A stretch of DNA of 64,000 bases from a virus. The stretch's first letter is position 1. Every line of letters begins with the position of its first letter. The notes under the pieces were generated by a model. The model saw only the letters and a list, made by a program, of their open reading frames with translations. It did not search any database and was not told the origin of the DNA. Location: IMG/VR virus record IMGVR_UViG_3300050821_003529, positions 45,129-109,128 of that record; one strand, given 5' to 3'. Both the position numbers and the translations under genes were made by a program. Positions 25,488 through 33,082 of this stretch are shown here, piece by piece.

Positions 25488-26409
25488 TGAAGAAGTCTCC
25501 TGAATTTATACTAACCCAAGCTTTCAAAGTTGTCAACAACTTTTTATGGCAATCTTCCATCTGCGCCTCTTTTATTTCAAAGAGGTTGAACCATCCGGCT
25601 TCAGCTGCGTCGTCTCGACCTTTGGGAGCGCCATATATAAATCGGAGCGCAAAGAGAGAAGTATGTACAGCAATTCCAGCGCCGATAGCTCTCCAATCAG
25701 GCAGACTACAACTGGACGTGACGTAGATCGGGGTTCCGACTTCAAGTCCGGTTTCTTCTCGGACTTCTCGATTGACGGCGGATTCGTAGGATTTGTCATC
25801 GTATTCCACTTTCCCACCAGGAAATTTGAGAAGTTTTTCATCTGGTTTCCTGATCAATACAACTCGAATTTCATCCTCGCTCTTTCTTAAGACAGCGCCG
25901 TCAACGCATGGCACTATCAGACTTGGATTGTTTAGAATTCCATAGATTGCACCGGCACGGAAACTTTCTTTTTCCTGAGGCATGGCTGCTGTATATTCTC
26001 GAACAGTTGTGCCAGAAGATTCAACAGACTGTATAATTTCGCTTGTTTTGTATCGCCCATTATATTGATCGATGAAACTGTCTCGTGCTCCATAAAGTGT
26101 CACTTGACAAAGTGAAAATACACTCTGGATAATTTTATCTACTTGCTCTGACCACTGATCATTTGATTGCGTATCTGTCACTGGTGCAACTAGAAAGTCT
26201 GGATACTCTTGATGAAACATCAATGCCCGAGTATGGTAGTCAAGAGGATCACTCTTACCACCCTTCCACGCAGGCGATCCTAGTAGAATTAAAACCCGTT
26301 TATGTCTAGTTGCGACTAAATCGAGTAGACTCCGATGACCTTCGTGAAGATTCGGCACTTGAAATCGACCGATCACTACACCAACGTCTGTAGCCCCAGG
26401 TAAACTCAT
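25453..26409 (-). CDS. nadM: Bifunctional NMN adenylyltransferase / Nudix hydrolase (NadM-Nudix)
   Basis: 318 aa from ATG 26409, which overlaps the upstream small gene as ATGA; an ATG 36 bp further out is less likely. Residues 14-25 GRFQVPNLHEGH form the nucleotidyltransferase HxGH-type site; the NMNAT domain ends near 150. A Nudix domain follows, with FPGGKVEY and REVREETGL (about 196-221); the spacing from GG to the REV core is one residue longer than canonical. It converts NMN plus ATP to NAD+, and the Nudix part may act on ADP-ribose or NAD-like substrates. It pairs with NadV. Confidence 0.93.
   Translation of the reverse strand: MSLPGATDVGVVIGRFQVPNLHEGHRSLLDLVATRHKRVLILLGSPAWKGGKSDPLDYHTRALMFHQEYPDFLVAPVTDTQSNDQWSEQVDKIIQSVFSLCQVTLYGARDSFIDQYNGRYKTSEIIQSVESSGTTVREYTAAMPQEKESFRAGAIYGILNNPSLIVPCVDGAVLRKSEDEIRVVLIRKPDEKLLKFPGGKVEYDDKSYESAVNREVREETGLEVGTPIYVTSSCSLPDWRAIGAGIAVHTSLFALRFIYGAPKGRDDAAEAGWFNLFEIKEAQMEDCHKKLLTTLKAWVSINSGDFFNDEFTAADRLI
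25508..25536 (-). promoter_or_regulatory. Sigma70-type promoter within nadM, reading into nadV
   Basis: TTGACA (25531-25536), 17 bp, TAGTAT (25508-25513) on the leftward strand. The spacer contains GAAAGCTTG, similar to the other promoters of this block. The predicted start is about 25501, shortly before the nadV ATG at 25487, so nadV could be expressed separately. Confidence 0.65.
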
Positions 26410-26549
26410 GAATAGCATCTCATAATTCTGGTGATAGTTTTCCACGCTGCTTGAATTTCTAGTAGTGTTTGTTCTGCTTTTTCGGCACGTTTCTTTAGTT
26501 GAATATTCTCTTGTTCTAGTTCAGAATTGCGTTTGATAAGATCGTTCAT
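26406..26549 (-). CDS. Small coiled-coil protein (47 aa)
   Basis: ATG 26549 overlaps the transglycosylase stop (ATGA) and its own stop overlaps the nadM start (ATGA). The sequence is a heptad-like charged helix (LIKRNSELEQENIQLKKRAEK). Function unknown; it fills a gap of about 140 bp between two genes. Confidence 0.6.
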   Translation of the reverse strand: MNDLIKRNSELEQENIQLKKRAEKAEQTLLEIQAAWKTITRIMRCYS

Positions 26550-27079
26550 TTGCCAGCCAGTGCCAACACCTTTAGAACATAGGCGTCAGCTTCTGGTCCT
26601 ACGCCGTCGTAGTGACTTATACCAGAGCGTAGTCCATATTGTTTGATCATTTCAGACATAATTTGAGTGCCGACTCGCATGTTCTCTTTCGGATTAAAAA
26701 GATTGATTGCACTAAATTGTTCAAATTTTTCAGATTGCACTTTAACGTTCACTTGAGTCAAACCAACTGCGCCACGATTGCTGATCGCCAGCGGATTGCA
26801 GGACGATTCGACGCTGATGATGGCAGCGATTATGTTAGCTGGTACGCCAGTTCTGAGTGAATTCTCAGCGGTCATTTCAGCAAGAGTTATATCGCCGCAG
26901 CCAGCTTTGCCATAAATTCTGCTAGCGTCAAAGAAGGCTTGGCGATAAGCTGGAACATCGTAGGGACTAGGATTAACCGCCATAGTATGTGTCGGTACCG
27001 GTAAAAGCATCAGGAAAATTAATCCTAGTGGCGACATTGAAGCTACTGTGATTCCAAGTGCCTTTAACCAGTCTCGCAT
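26546..27079 (-). CDS. Membrane-anchored lytic transglycosylase (SLT fold)
   Basis: 177 aa. A hydrophobic segment at residues 10-33 gives a signal anchor to the periplasm. The SLT core starts near 75: Glu91 in IISVESSCNPLAISNRGAVGLTQV is the catalytic acid, followed by NLFNPKENMRVGTQIM and SGISHYDGVG. It cleaves peptidoglycan and may assist lysis with the GH108 endolysin at 28442. A poor ribosome site (GGAGAAACC) precedes the ATG. Confidence 0.88.
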   Translation of the reverse strand: MRDWLKALGITVASMSPLGLIFLMLLPVPTHTMAVNPSPYDVPAYRQAFFDASRIYGKAGCGDITLAEMTAENSLRTGVPANIIAAIISVESSCNPLAISNRGAVGLTQVNVKVQSEKFEQFSAINLFNPKENMRVGTQIMSEMIKQYGLRSGISHYDGVGPEADAYVLKVLALAGK

Positions 27080-27087
27080 GGTTTCTC

Positions 27088-27456
27088 CTAAAGAATGTAC
27101 ATTTCTTGTGCTATGATTATTCGTGGATTCTTAGTGAATCCGCCGTCTCCAATTCCTTGTTTTGTAGCTTTGCGATATCGAACCTTAAAAACCTTATAAA
27201 TGTCTCGGTTTTCTGGTTTCTCACGCCTACATATAAAGTTATCGTACCAACGAACACATTCGTCAGCTTTTTCCCGTGTCGTATAAATATGAAATCCAGG
27301 TTCGTCATGTCCACTATCTTCTGCTATAAGCCACTCATTCCCCGGATTCGGCGTGTCCATGAATGCGGAATACAAAGTATTGTTGTCTACTCGGAAAACT
27401 TTGTAACCATAACCACTCAGCACAGGTTTCTTATTACTAACTTCTTCTATGCACAT
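27088..27456 (-). CDS. Phage protein of unknown function (122 aa)
   Basis: Good ribosome site (AAGGAG 8 nt before ATG 27456). Alpha/beta pattern with YGYKVFRVDNNTLYSAF, GFHIYTTREKADE and KVFKVRYRKATKQG. No enzyme motif recognised; similar single-domain proteins are common in phage accessory regions. Confidence 0.7.
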   Translation of the reverse strand: MCIEEVSNKKPVLSGYGYKVFRVDNNTLYSAFMDTPNPGNEWLIAEDSGHDEPGFHIYTTREKADECVRWYDNFICRREKPENRDIYKVFKVRYRKATKQGIGDGGFTKNPRIIIAQEMYIL

Positions 27457-27471
27457 TTTATCTCCTTAAAA

Positions 27472-27525
27472 TTAGACCGGTACTCGCCGAAAGCGGTGGT
27501 ACTGCCACTCGCCTCCACTTTCCCG
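27472..27525. other. Structured intergenic RNA candidate
   Basis: The 77-bp gap 27457-27533 holds an outer stem GACCGG / CCGGTC closing about 54 nt. Inside are short hairpins CGC-CGAAA-GCG and GTGG-TACTG-CCAC. No T-tract follows on the leftward strand. It could be a processing or leader structure upstream of the 122-aa gene. Confidence 0.4.
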
Positions 27526-27533
27526 GTCATGTC

Positions 27534-27752
27534 TTAGAGTGCGAATCCCGTCTTTTCCTCGTCTGCCTTAGGCTGGAACTGAGCCTCAACCAAGTCCACA
27601 GCCGCTACCAATGCACTGACAATTTTAGTAGCGTACTCCGGATTGGTATTCTGCTTCGCCAACCTACCGACAACTCGGATTGCCTTGATAGCCTTATTAA
27701 CTCGGGCTGTGGCAAGCCGGGTGAATCGCTGCTCTTTTGTTTCTTTTTCCAT
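27534..27752 (-). CDS. Small helical basic protein (72 aa)
   Basis: Start ATG 27752 (GAGGCG upstream), placed just after a promoter at 27769; the longer frame would begin at the promoter itself. Strongly helical, Ala/Lys/Arg-rich (FTRLATARVNKAIKAIRVVGRLAKQ). No motif recognised. Confidence 0.65.
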   Translation of the reverse strand: MEKETKEQRFTRLATARVNKAIKAIRVVGRLAKQNTNPEYATKIVSALVAAVDLVEAQFQPKADEEKTGFAL

Positions 27753-27768
27753 GTTCGCCTCTATTGTT

Positions 27769-27797
27769 AGATTAACAAATTTACTTCTTCTTGTCAA
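27769..27797 (-). promoter_or_regulatory. Sigma70-type promoter
   Basis: TTGACA (27792-27797), 17 bp, TAATCT (27769-27774) on the leftward strand. The spacer contains GTAAATTTG, related to the AAGTTTG of the other leftward promoters. Drives the 72-aa gene and those below it. Confidence 0.75.
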
Positions 27798-28137
27798 GAT
27801 GTTTTTTAACTAATTTCTTCAGAAGTTCATTTGCCACTGCGGCTCCGGTTGTATGATTGTCGTCTATGTTACGTCCAGAAAGAGCCTTCCATGAAGTTTC
27901 TTCAGGCGACCACTGCCCCTCTAATCCGTTGCACGAGCAGTGTGAACCGTTTACTTCATAAAGCTGGCCGTCTTTTTCAAAGATCACTAACGATTGACCG
28001 TCGTAATTGCCGTAGCCATACCAAGCTAGATATATCTTAGCTCCTTTCAGGGCGTCATCAGGAGCATGGTAGTTGTTGATAATATCTTCCCTATCTGTAA
28101 AATTTTCTACATACGGATTTGATGTTCGTCTATTCAT
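27781..28137 (-). CDS. Phage protein of unknown function (118 aa)
   Basis: Start ATG 28137 with TTAGGAG upstream. Contains GAKIYLAWYGYGNYDGQSLVIFEKDG and a Cys pair SHCSCNGLEGQWSPEETSWKAL; phage proteins with this WYGYGNYDG/CSC layout are common but uncharacterised. Ends in a lysine-rich tail. Confidence 0.7.
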   Translation of the reverse strand: MNRRTSNPYVENFTDREDIINNYHAPDDALKGAKIYLAWYGYGNYDGQSLVIFEKDGQLYEVNGSHCSCNGLEGQWSPEETSWKALSGRNIDDNHTTGAAVANELLKKLVKKHLDKKK

Positions 28138-28147
28138 TTTTATTCTC

Positions 28148-28441
28148 CTAATATATTTCTGTGTTTCCATTTTTATCCGGGTGATCTCGCTTCCATTCTC
28201 GGTGTAGTTTTAAGAAGTATGCTTTTTCATACAAAATCTTATACATATAGTAGCACAATTCACAAACTTCACCAAATTCGACAGTGCGATAATTATCTAC
28301 TGACGGTAACGGGTACTTACAATCTGGATTACCGCATTCACCAGGACAGCGTTCTAACAGTTGATCGATCAATCGAGAATTAACTCGGAGTATTTCTCGT
28401 TCCTTCGGAGTCAGCTTTTTAAATTCAAAATCATAGATCAT
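28148..28441 (-). CDS. Cys-rich small protein, zinc-ribbon-like (97 aa)
   Basis: ATG 28441 directly follows the endolysin stop (TAAATG). Helical N-terminus, then CPGECGNPDCKYP and CELCYYMYK give a C-x3-C-x4-C...C-x2-C set near residues 32-65 that could hold zinc. Function unknown. Confidence 0.65.
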   Translation of the reverse strand: MIYDFEFKKLTPKEREILRVNSRLIDQLLERCPGECGNPDCKYPLPSVDNYRTVEFGEVCELCYYMYKILYEKAYFLKLHREWKRDHPDKNGNTEIY

Positions 28442-28909
28442 TTAACTATTCACTCGACGTATCCACCCGTTCAGGAACACCCGATCCTGTGGCTTATCGT
28501 TAGCGATACCGATAGCATATGTAACTAGAGCCGTCTTGTACGTTGTCAACAAATTTGCAGGATCAATTTGATTCAAGCAGGCTAGGGTATGGGGACCGAA
28601 GTCGCAGTCCACCTGGACGCCTAGGAGAATTTGAAGTAGTTTGATAGCTTCGCCGACGCCGAACAGGACGCCCATATCAAAAATTTTATCGGTCACTAGT
28701 TGGGAGCTAATTTCAGAATAGAGACTCTTCCAATAGTGCTCCTGATAATACGCCGTTGCCTGATCTGAAGTTATATCCTGAATGTTCACTCCAGGCATAT
28801 CCTTCTGAGTGATACCGTATTTTGTCGGGCCACCCGAATCGTTTGGGTTGTCGACATACCCGCCCTCATTAATCAGGGTTTTTGCTATTGCAATTTTTGA
28901 ATCCGCCAT
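28442..28909 (-). CDS. Endolysin, glycoside hydrolase family 108
   Basis: 155 aa, AGGAG 10 nt before the ATG. NEGGYVDNPNDSGGPTKYGIT (Glu15 catalytic) is the GH108 signature, and the C-terminal half is a peptidoglycan-binding domain (GVQVDCDFGPHTL). It lacks a signal peptide, so a holin or another pathway must give access to the wall. No clear holin adjoins it; a 45-aa membrane protein at 29995 is a candidate. GH108 enzymes are typical of phages of Gram-negative hosts. Confidence 0.93.
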   Translation of the reverse strand: MADSKIAIAKTLINEGGYVDNPNDSGGPTKYGITQKDMPGVNIQDITSDQATAYYQEHYWKSLYSEISSQLVTDKIFDMGVLFGVGEAIKLLQILLGVQVDCDFGPHTLACLNQIDPANLLTTYKTALVTYAIGIANDKPQDRVFLNGWIRRVNS

Positions 28910-28922
28910 TTAATTGCTTCTC

Positions 28923-29060
28923 CTAAAGTAGTTCTTTTCGTAATTGCTCTAAAATTTGTAGTACAGATTCTCTCCACGTTACTAAGCCAGGATGACGGTC
29001 TTTTAATAAGAGAGCCAAGGTTTCGGAAAGTTCTTGTACCCGGTCGAGATTTAACTTCAT
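28923..29060 (-). CDS. Small helical protein (45 aa)
   Basis: ATG 29060 overlaps the upstream stop (ATGA). Leu-rich amphipathic helix (LNLDRVQELSETLALLLKDR). The stop lies where the endolysin ribosome site begins (TAGGAG), which supports coupling. Function unknown. Confidence 0.55.
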   Translation of the reverse strand: MKLNLDRVQELSETLALLLKDRHPGLVTWRESVLQILEQLRKELL

Positions 29061-29299
29061 TGTTCCTCTTTTTTATCTAAACGATTCCATAAAAATTTAA
29101 CTCTCGCATTAGCCTCTTCCAAAGTCTTTCCGGTCCTGGTTAAATATCCTATCAAGCCGGTGCATACTTGGCAATTATCTGCAAACAATTGCTGCTCTTG
29201 AGTTGACGGAATATAAACTCCGTGAGTGCATTTTTTACCCGGCTCGATATTCGGTACCCAACCACTGACTGGTATTACAAGGTCCTCCCGACTAAACAT
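29057..29299 (-). CDS. Small zinc-binding-like protein (80 aa)
   Basis: ATG 29299 with GGGAG upstream is preferred over ATG 29305, which abuts the ribosome site. CTHG and CQVC (near residues 24 and 43) may bind zinc; the rest is helical. It overlaps the 189-aa gene by 8 bp. Confidence 0.6.
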   Translation of the reverse strand: MFSREDLVIPVSGWVPNIEPGKKCTHGVYIPSTQEQQLFADNCQVCTGLIGYLTRTGKTLEEANARVKFLWNRLDKKEEQ

Positions 29300-29861
29300 T
29301 ATCATCTCCCTTGAATTCTTCTATTGCATCATTTAAAGCTTTTCTTTCATTCGGAGTAGTCAAAGCTATCCAAAACCGTTTCCAGAAACTCTTTTTCAGG
29401 GGAGTCACATACGTGACTATGTTAGGCGGGAGAGCAGACGTCGCTCCATTGATTAATCTTTCACTAGCGGAAGGCTTATTTGAAGAAGCCATGACCATTT
29501 TCAAAGCTTCAGGAAAATCAGGATCAGTGTTATACCACGTTCGGTTGCACATGACACATTTGATCATTTGATTGCCATCTACAAATGTGTGCATGATTAT
29601 ACAGAAATCGAACACAAATAAAGGAAGTTTAGGTTCAAACTTTAGGAAACTCTCGCTATTTATATCCGGAGTCGGGATAGTCCACGCCTGCCCCTTCCTA
29701 TGTGAACAAGCTTGCTGAACTTTCATTAGTTCAATTTGCATCTTTTTCTGCATTCTCGCCATAAAATCGTCTCGCTTTGCCTTATCTATTACTTCTTTCT
29801 CAGCTAGCTCATTAAACTTTTCAAGCAAATGATCTTTTATTTCTTGGTCGTTGTCGGGCAT
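29292..29861 (-). CDS. Putative zinc-binding protein, paralogue of the 924-1613 product
   Basis: 189 aa. The N-terminus is helical (residues 1-50). ACSHRKG near 52 and IMHTFVDGNQMIKCVMCNRTW near 90-110 match the rightward 229-aa protein in order and spacing, suggesting a C-x-H...C-x2-C zinc site. The C-terminus is shorter and differs. A duplicated gene in opposite transcription blocks may have separate early and late roles. Confidence 0.75.
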   Translation of the reverse strand: MPDNDQEIKDHLLEKFNELAEKEVIDKAKRDDFMARMQKKMQIELMKVQQACSHRKGQAWTIPTPDINSESFLKFEPKLPLFVFDFCIIMHTFVDGNQMIKCVMCNRTWYNTDPDFPEALKMVMASSNKPSASERLINGATSALPPNIVTYVTPLKKSFWKRFWIALTTPNERKALNDAIEEFKGDDNV

Positions 29862-29998
29862 GATTCCTCAAATTCTTTACGTTCTTTGTCTCTTAAATCT
29901 TGAAGCATTTTACTGGCTGTCGTGTCAATCAATTCTCCGGCTTCAAACCTATCGAGTATTTCTTTCCAGTGTTCGAATCTATCTAAGTTTACGATCAT
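29837..29998 (-). CDS. Small charged protein (53 aa)
   Basis: ATG 29998 overlaps the stop of the membrane protein upstream (ATGA) and the gene overlaps the next by 25 bp. Charged helix with FEHWKEILDRFEAGELID. No motif recognised. Confidence 0.55.
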   Translation of the reverse strand: MIVNLDRFEHWKEILDRFEAGELIDTTASKMLQDLRDKERKEFEESCPTTTKK

Positions 29999-30132
29999 AG
30001 ATAGTACGTGAACAACTTCAACAATCCTAGAGCGATCAACTTACCGAATAGTGGTATGAGTATAAAAAGAATCGCCACAAACATCAGTGCGGAAAGAACT
30101 ATTCTGCTGATTTTCTCTTCAATCTTTTCCAT
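29995..30132 (-). CDS. 45-aa single-pass membrane protein, holin candidate
   Basis: ATG 30132, stop overlapping the next ATG. Charged N-terminus MEKIEEKISR, then a hydrophobic segment (IVLSALMFVAILFILIPLF) and a second weaker hydrophobic stretch. Small size and proximity to the endolysin (about 1.1 kb upstream) make a holin or spanin-like role possible, but this is only inference. Confidence 0.5.
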   Translation of the reverse strand: MEKIEEKISRIVLSALMFVAILFILIPLFGKLIALGLLKLFTYYL

Positions 30133-30347
30133 GTACACTCCTCGGGATACGCTAGAAAATACCCAGTTTTGTATATGACTCGATTTTTCTGATCCAACTT
30201 GAATTCCTCTTCACTGAGCATGATCGGAACAGGGTCCGAATAACGTATAACTTGACGCTCATTTGGTTCCTCTGATTGACGTAATCGGTTATAGACTTCA
30301 TCCCGCTTCTGCTTGTCGAAATACTGTAACGTTGTCATACCATTCAT
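30099..30347 (-). CDS. Phage protein of unknown function (82 aa)
   Basis: ATG 30347 overlaps the upstream stop (ATGA) and has GGGGAGG upstream, so it is preferred over the longer frame. Soluble, charged (YFDKQKRDEVYNRLRQSEEPNERQ). No motif. Confidence 0.6.
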   Translation of the reverse strand: MNGMTTLQYFDKQKRDEVYNRLRQSEEPNERQVIRYSDPVPIMLSEEEFKLDQKNRVIYKTGYFLAYPEECTWKRLKRKSAE

Positions 30348-30466
30348 AGCTTGAATCCTCCCCATGGTTCATCATTTATCAAATCGGCTGCAATCAAGAC
30401 TACAGCGATCAAGAGAACACCGAACAAAGTAGCCCATTGCGGGGCAGTTAATGTATCCCAACTCAT
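30344..30466 (-). CDS. 40-aa membrane peptide
   Basis: ATG 30466 overlaps the GNAT stop (ATGA); stop overlaps the next start (ATGA). One hydrophobic helix (WATLFGVLLIAVVLIAADLI) with a short acidic tail. Function unknown. Confidence 0.5.
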   Translation of the reverse strand: MSWDTLTAPQWATLFGVLLIAVVLIAADLINDEPWGGFKL

Positions 30467-30891
30467 GTTAGCTCTATGTAGAAGTATTTTCGTCTCAATC
30501 CATCCTGGTCACAATGAGAACATGGTCGTCTAGTTTTTCTTATTTTAACCGGATAAATTTTCGCTAATTTCTCCTGCCACATACGTCGAGAAAATTGATT
30601 CAACGTATTATCAGATTGAATTTGTTTAGCTCCAATGCTCCTGGCTGTTTCAATCAGAGCTATATAAAGATGAATCCCATGCCCTTTGTTTCTAAACTTT
30701 TTGAAAATTTCCGTGGCACTAGTTTCAAAAATTTTACGTCTTTTACTTATTAAATTTAACGAACCGTGCCCAATTGCTTCTCCGTTTAAAAAGAAACCCA
30801 TTGTATGATAGCTCCACCGGCCCTTCACATCTTTGATGGAAGTAATCAGTTTATGCTCAGCAGTAGCGAAAATCGATGTGTATTTTCTCAC
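30463..30891 (-). CDS. GNAT family N-acetyltransferase-like protein
   Basis: 142 aa. FRNKGHGIHLYIALIETARSIGAKQIQSDNTLNQFSRRMW follows GNAT motif A/B: the RxxGxG-like RNKGHG loop for acetyl-CoA, a helix, a strand and an N/S-rich loop. The C-terminus adds a CSHC pair. Substrate unknown. It is more complete than the GNAT-like virion-block gene at 12177. Confidence 0.8.
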   Translation of the reverse strand: MRKYTSIFATAEHKLITSIKDVKGRWSYHTMGFFLNGEAIGHGSLNLISKRRKIFETSATEIFKKFRNKGHGIHLYIALIETARSIGAKQIQSDNTLNQFSRRMWQEKLAKIYPVKIRKTRRPCSHCDQDGLRRKYFYIELT

Positions 30892-31619
30892 TAGTCCCGC
30901 TCCATAGGAGAGGGCGAATAGTTCTCGGCAATCATTTCAGGAGTTCTATTCGCCTCTGCTTTTGGGCAACGGCACTTATCTGATTTACAGATGTGGTTCG
31001 CAAGTCGTTCTTTACGTTTTGCTTCTTTCTCGTCCTGAAAGACTTGTGCCTCATAATCTGCTTCAGCTTCGGCAGCGGGACCACGAGCCTGATACTTGTC
31101 CGGATGAGCAAGAAAATCTTCAAACTCAACAGGACCGTAATCAGCGTATTCGACAGCAAACAAACGCTGCCAACGGTTATGCAATCGGCCTTGGTTATTG
31201 ATCACTCGGGTATCTGGCTCATCTTTGTGAAAACCATGCCAGATGTTGTGCAAATGACCGTGAATGTTCAAGTAAGTGTGCTTCGGCAATGATTGTGCCG
31301 GTCGATGAGTAATCCACGTGTGCCGGAAGATCATGGCATCTATGGCGATATCGAAGCCATTCTCCATCCACCACAAAGACGGATGTTTATCGTGGTTGCC
31401 CCGTACCAATACCTTTCTACCGGGCAACAGCGGGTAAATCTGACGCCAGCCATCCGGCTTGCCGATAAAAACATCGCCCACATGGATAACCATATCATTT
31501 GGATGAACTTTATTCTGCCAGTTCCGGACGATCAACTCGGTAAAATTATCCGGACGTTGACAGTACGTGGCGATATTCTGATGATTAAAATGCGTGTCTG
31601 AAATCAACCAAGTTTTCAT
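30891..31619 (-). CDS. Calcineurin-like metallophosphoesterase
   Basis: 242 aa. Complete motif series: ISDTHFNHQNI (D-x-H), HVGDVFIG (GD), RGNHDKHP (GNHD), and HGHLHN (GHxH). Phage enzymes of this type act on nucleotides, phosphoproteins or nucleic-acid ends. A basic, Cys-containing tail (KRKERLANHICKSDKCRCPKA) extends past the fold and may bind zinc or DNA. Confidence 0.9.
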   Translation of the reverse strand: MKTWLISDTHFNHQNIATYCQRPDNFTELIVRNWQNKVHPNDMVIHVGDVFIGKPDGWRQIYPLLPGRKVLVRGNHDKHPSLWWMENGFDIAIDAMIFRHTWITHRPAQSLPKHTYLNIHGHLHNIWHGFHKDEPDTRVINNQGRLHNRWQRLFAVEYADYGPVEFEDFLAHPDKYQARGPAAEAEADYEAQVFQDEKEAKRKERLANHICKSDKCRCPKAEANRTPEMIAENYSPSPMERD

Positions 31620-31816
31620 TTGTTCACCGTGATATACTTTTTCTTAGACCACCAATGCCAGTGACTCCTAGTAGTACTTTGAAACCAAGTCTCTTCTACG
31701 TAGAGAGTTTCTAACCAACGAGTAGTTCCATCATCACATTCGATTGGAAACCACGCAAATATCTTCCGGAAGCGTTTGTCTCCGTGCTTTGGATGTGCAG
31801 GCGTTAACCACTTCAT
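31616..31816 (-). CDS. Small Trp-rich protein (66 aa)
   Basis: ATGA overlaps at both ends. Basic, tryptophan-rich (FRKIFAWFPIECDDGTTRWLE, SHWHWWSKKKY), a compact beta pattern seen in small phage proteins. Function unknown. Confidence 0.65.
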   Translation of the reverse strand: MKWLTPAHPKHGDKRFRKIFAWFPIECDDGTTRWLETLYVEETWFQSTTRSHWHWWSKKKYITVNK

Positions 31817-32313
31817 CTGATTCTCGCTAAAACATAGTCTAGCACAGCCGGATCACCGAAGTCAAACTCTACCATGGTGCCAATTTCTTCCTTGATTTTA
31901 TGATCAACTTCCAAAGCTCGTATCTTATCTTGATATCGTCCCTCTTGAACGTACGGCTTATCTCCCCGACGAATGAAAATGTTCTCATAAGCGAAGTCTT
32001 GATTGTACGTCTGACTAAGCAAACGCATCGCTGGCTTCAAATGTTCCGGCGAGTAGACGATACTCAAATCAACCGGCGAATCTGTTACAGTGTTCTTGAT
32101 ACCATTCTTCAGAAACCGGTACTCATACTGCATCTGCTTCGCCATGATGTAAATCTGATCATAGTGATCGACAGGTCGCTTGGCGTAGGCCCATGCTTTG
32201 ACGTACTCATTGACGTGCTCTACACTTACCAATCGCCGCTTCAATTCCGAGAACAACCATGCTGCCGTAGTACTCTTTCCACTGCCTGGACCGCCGAATA
32301 AGTTAATTCGCAT
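31813..32313 (-). CDS. P-loop NTPase/kinase-like protein (AAA_28-type)
   Basis: 166 aa. Walker A GGPGSGKST at residues 7-15, then a kinase-like layout: DSPVDLSIVYSPEHL in the middle, FIRRGDKPYVQEGRYQ and a short C-terminal region. It resembles phage AAA_28 proteins, whose fold also includes the NadR ribosylnicotinamide kinase. A nucleoside or nicotinamide riboside kinase role would fit the NAD+ genes, but no specific residue proves it. Confidence 0.75.
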   Translation of the reverse strand: MRINLFGGPGSGKSTTAAWLFSELKRRLVSVEHVNEYVKAWAYAKRPVDHYDQIYIMAKQMQYEYRFLKNGIKNTVTDSPVDLSIVYSPEHLKPAMRLLSQTYNQDFAYENIFIRRGDKPYVQEGRYQDKIRALEVDHKIKEEIGTMVEFDFGDPAVLDYVLARIR

Positions 32314-32316
32314 CGA

Positions 32317-32529
32317 TCAAATTCCCCACGATTTTGATTCCTCTATTTCAGTTAACGATAGAATACCTTCTGTTATTCCCAAACTTTTGATAACTGCTTT
32401 ACCGTTTGAAATAGCCTCTTCTATATCCCACGCCTTGACAACAATTTCTAAATCTATTTTGGCAAACTCAATTGGAGCAGAGTTATACTTGAAAGCACGT
32501 TTGTAAAACTTACAACGAAAATTTGTCAC
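32317..32529 (-). CDS. Small phage protein (70 aa)
   Basis: GTG start at 32529 overlapping the upstream TGA (GTGA). Alpha/beta pattern, FKYNSAPIEFAKIDLEIVVKAWDIEEAISNGKAVI, reminiscent of small ferredoxin-like folds. Function unknown. Confidence 0.6.
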   Translation of the reverse strand: MTNFRCKFYKRAFKYNSAPIEFAKIDLEIVVKAWDIEEAISNGKAVIKSLGITEGILSLTEIEESKSWGI

Positions 32530-32753
32530 AGACTATTTCTCCACAATCCAGTTTGTTCTTTAAGAAAATTTACGATTTCTTCTAGGCATCCAGCATCTAA
32601 TTGTATCAAATTTGAATTACAAAACACATACGTTCGCCACGAAGGATTAAATGAAATGATTCCAAGTTGTCCCCCATATTGAATATTTTCAACCTTCCAT
32701 CGCTTAGTCTTTCGAGTCGGATTCGGAATTTCTGTAAACGTTAGATAGCTCAT
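32526..32753 (-). CDS. Small phage protein (75 aa)
   Basis: ATG 32753 overlaps the upstream stop (ATGA). Contains [30 protein letters not shown], a strand-rich segment found in phage proteins of unknown function, followed by a helix. No active site seen. Confidence 0.65.
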   Translation of the reverse strand: MSYLTFTEIPNPTRKTKRWKVENIQYGGQLGIISFNPSWRTYVFCNSNLIQLDAGCLEEIVNFLKEQTGLWRNSL

Positions 32754-33082
32754 GATTTAAAATCCTCAGACGGATTAAACCAATCATCCTTGACAATGTG
32801 CCCGATAGCGTGAACTTTAACATGTTCACAACGGACACGGATAGTTTTTCCTTTCATCTTAGACCATTCAGTCACTCCAGCTATTTCCATGCAGCGATAA
32901 ATAAAATGACCGGCTCCGGAATCGATTGTATGGTTCTTAAAAGATTTCGGAAGATATAAAGCATATCCACCAAATCCTTGACCACTTCCGCCGTAGTCTA
33001 GATAGAGCCATGCAGACAAACACCCGTGATCATCGGAAGTGATTTCTATAGATTCTATCACAGCATTTTTCGTTTCAATCAT
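32750..33082 (-). CDS. Phage protein of unknown function (110 aa)
   Basis: Start ATG 33082, overlapping the upstream stop (ATGA) with AAGGGA upstream. It carries the very recognisable but uncharacterised phage block [22 protein letters not shown] and [11 protein letters not shown]...MKGKTIRV (about residues 20-85). I know of no function for this family. Confidence 0.7.
   Translation of the reverse strand: MIETKNAVIESIEITSDDHGCLSAWLYLDYGGSGQGFGGYALYLPKSFKNHTIDSGAGHFIYRCMEIAGVTEWSKMKGKTIRVRCEHVKVHAIGHIVKDDWFNPSEDFKS

Noticed and set aside
25546-25890. 114-aa and 93-aa open frames opposite nadM
   Set aside because: They run antisense through the Nudix domain, whose motifs are clear on the other strand.
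30962-31601. Several rightward frames of 79-102 aa opposite the metallophosphoesterase
   Set aside because: Antisense shadows; the leftward gene has a complete metallophosphoesterase motif series.
31813-32313. Naming the P-loop gene as nicotinamide riboside kinase
   Set aside because: Only the Walker A and general fold are visible; NadR-specific residues could not be verified by eye.
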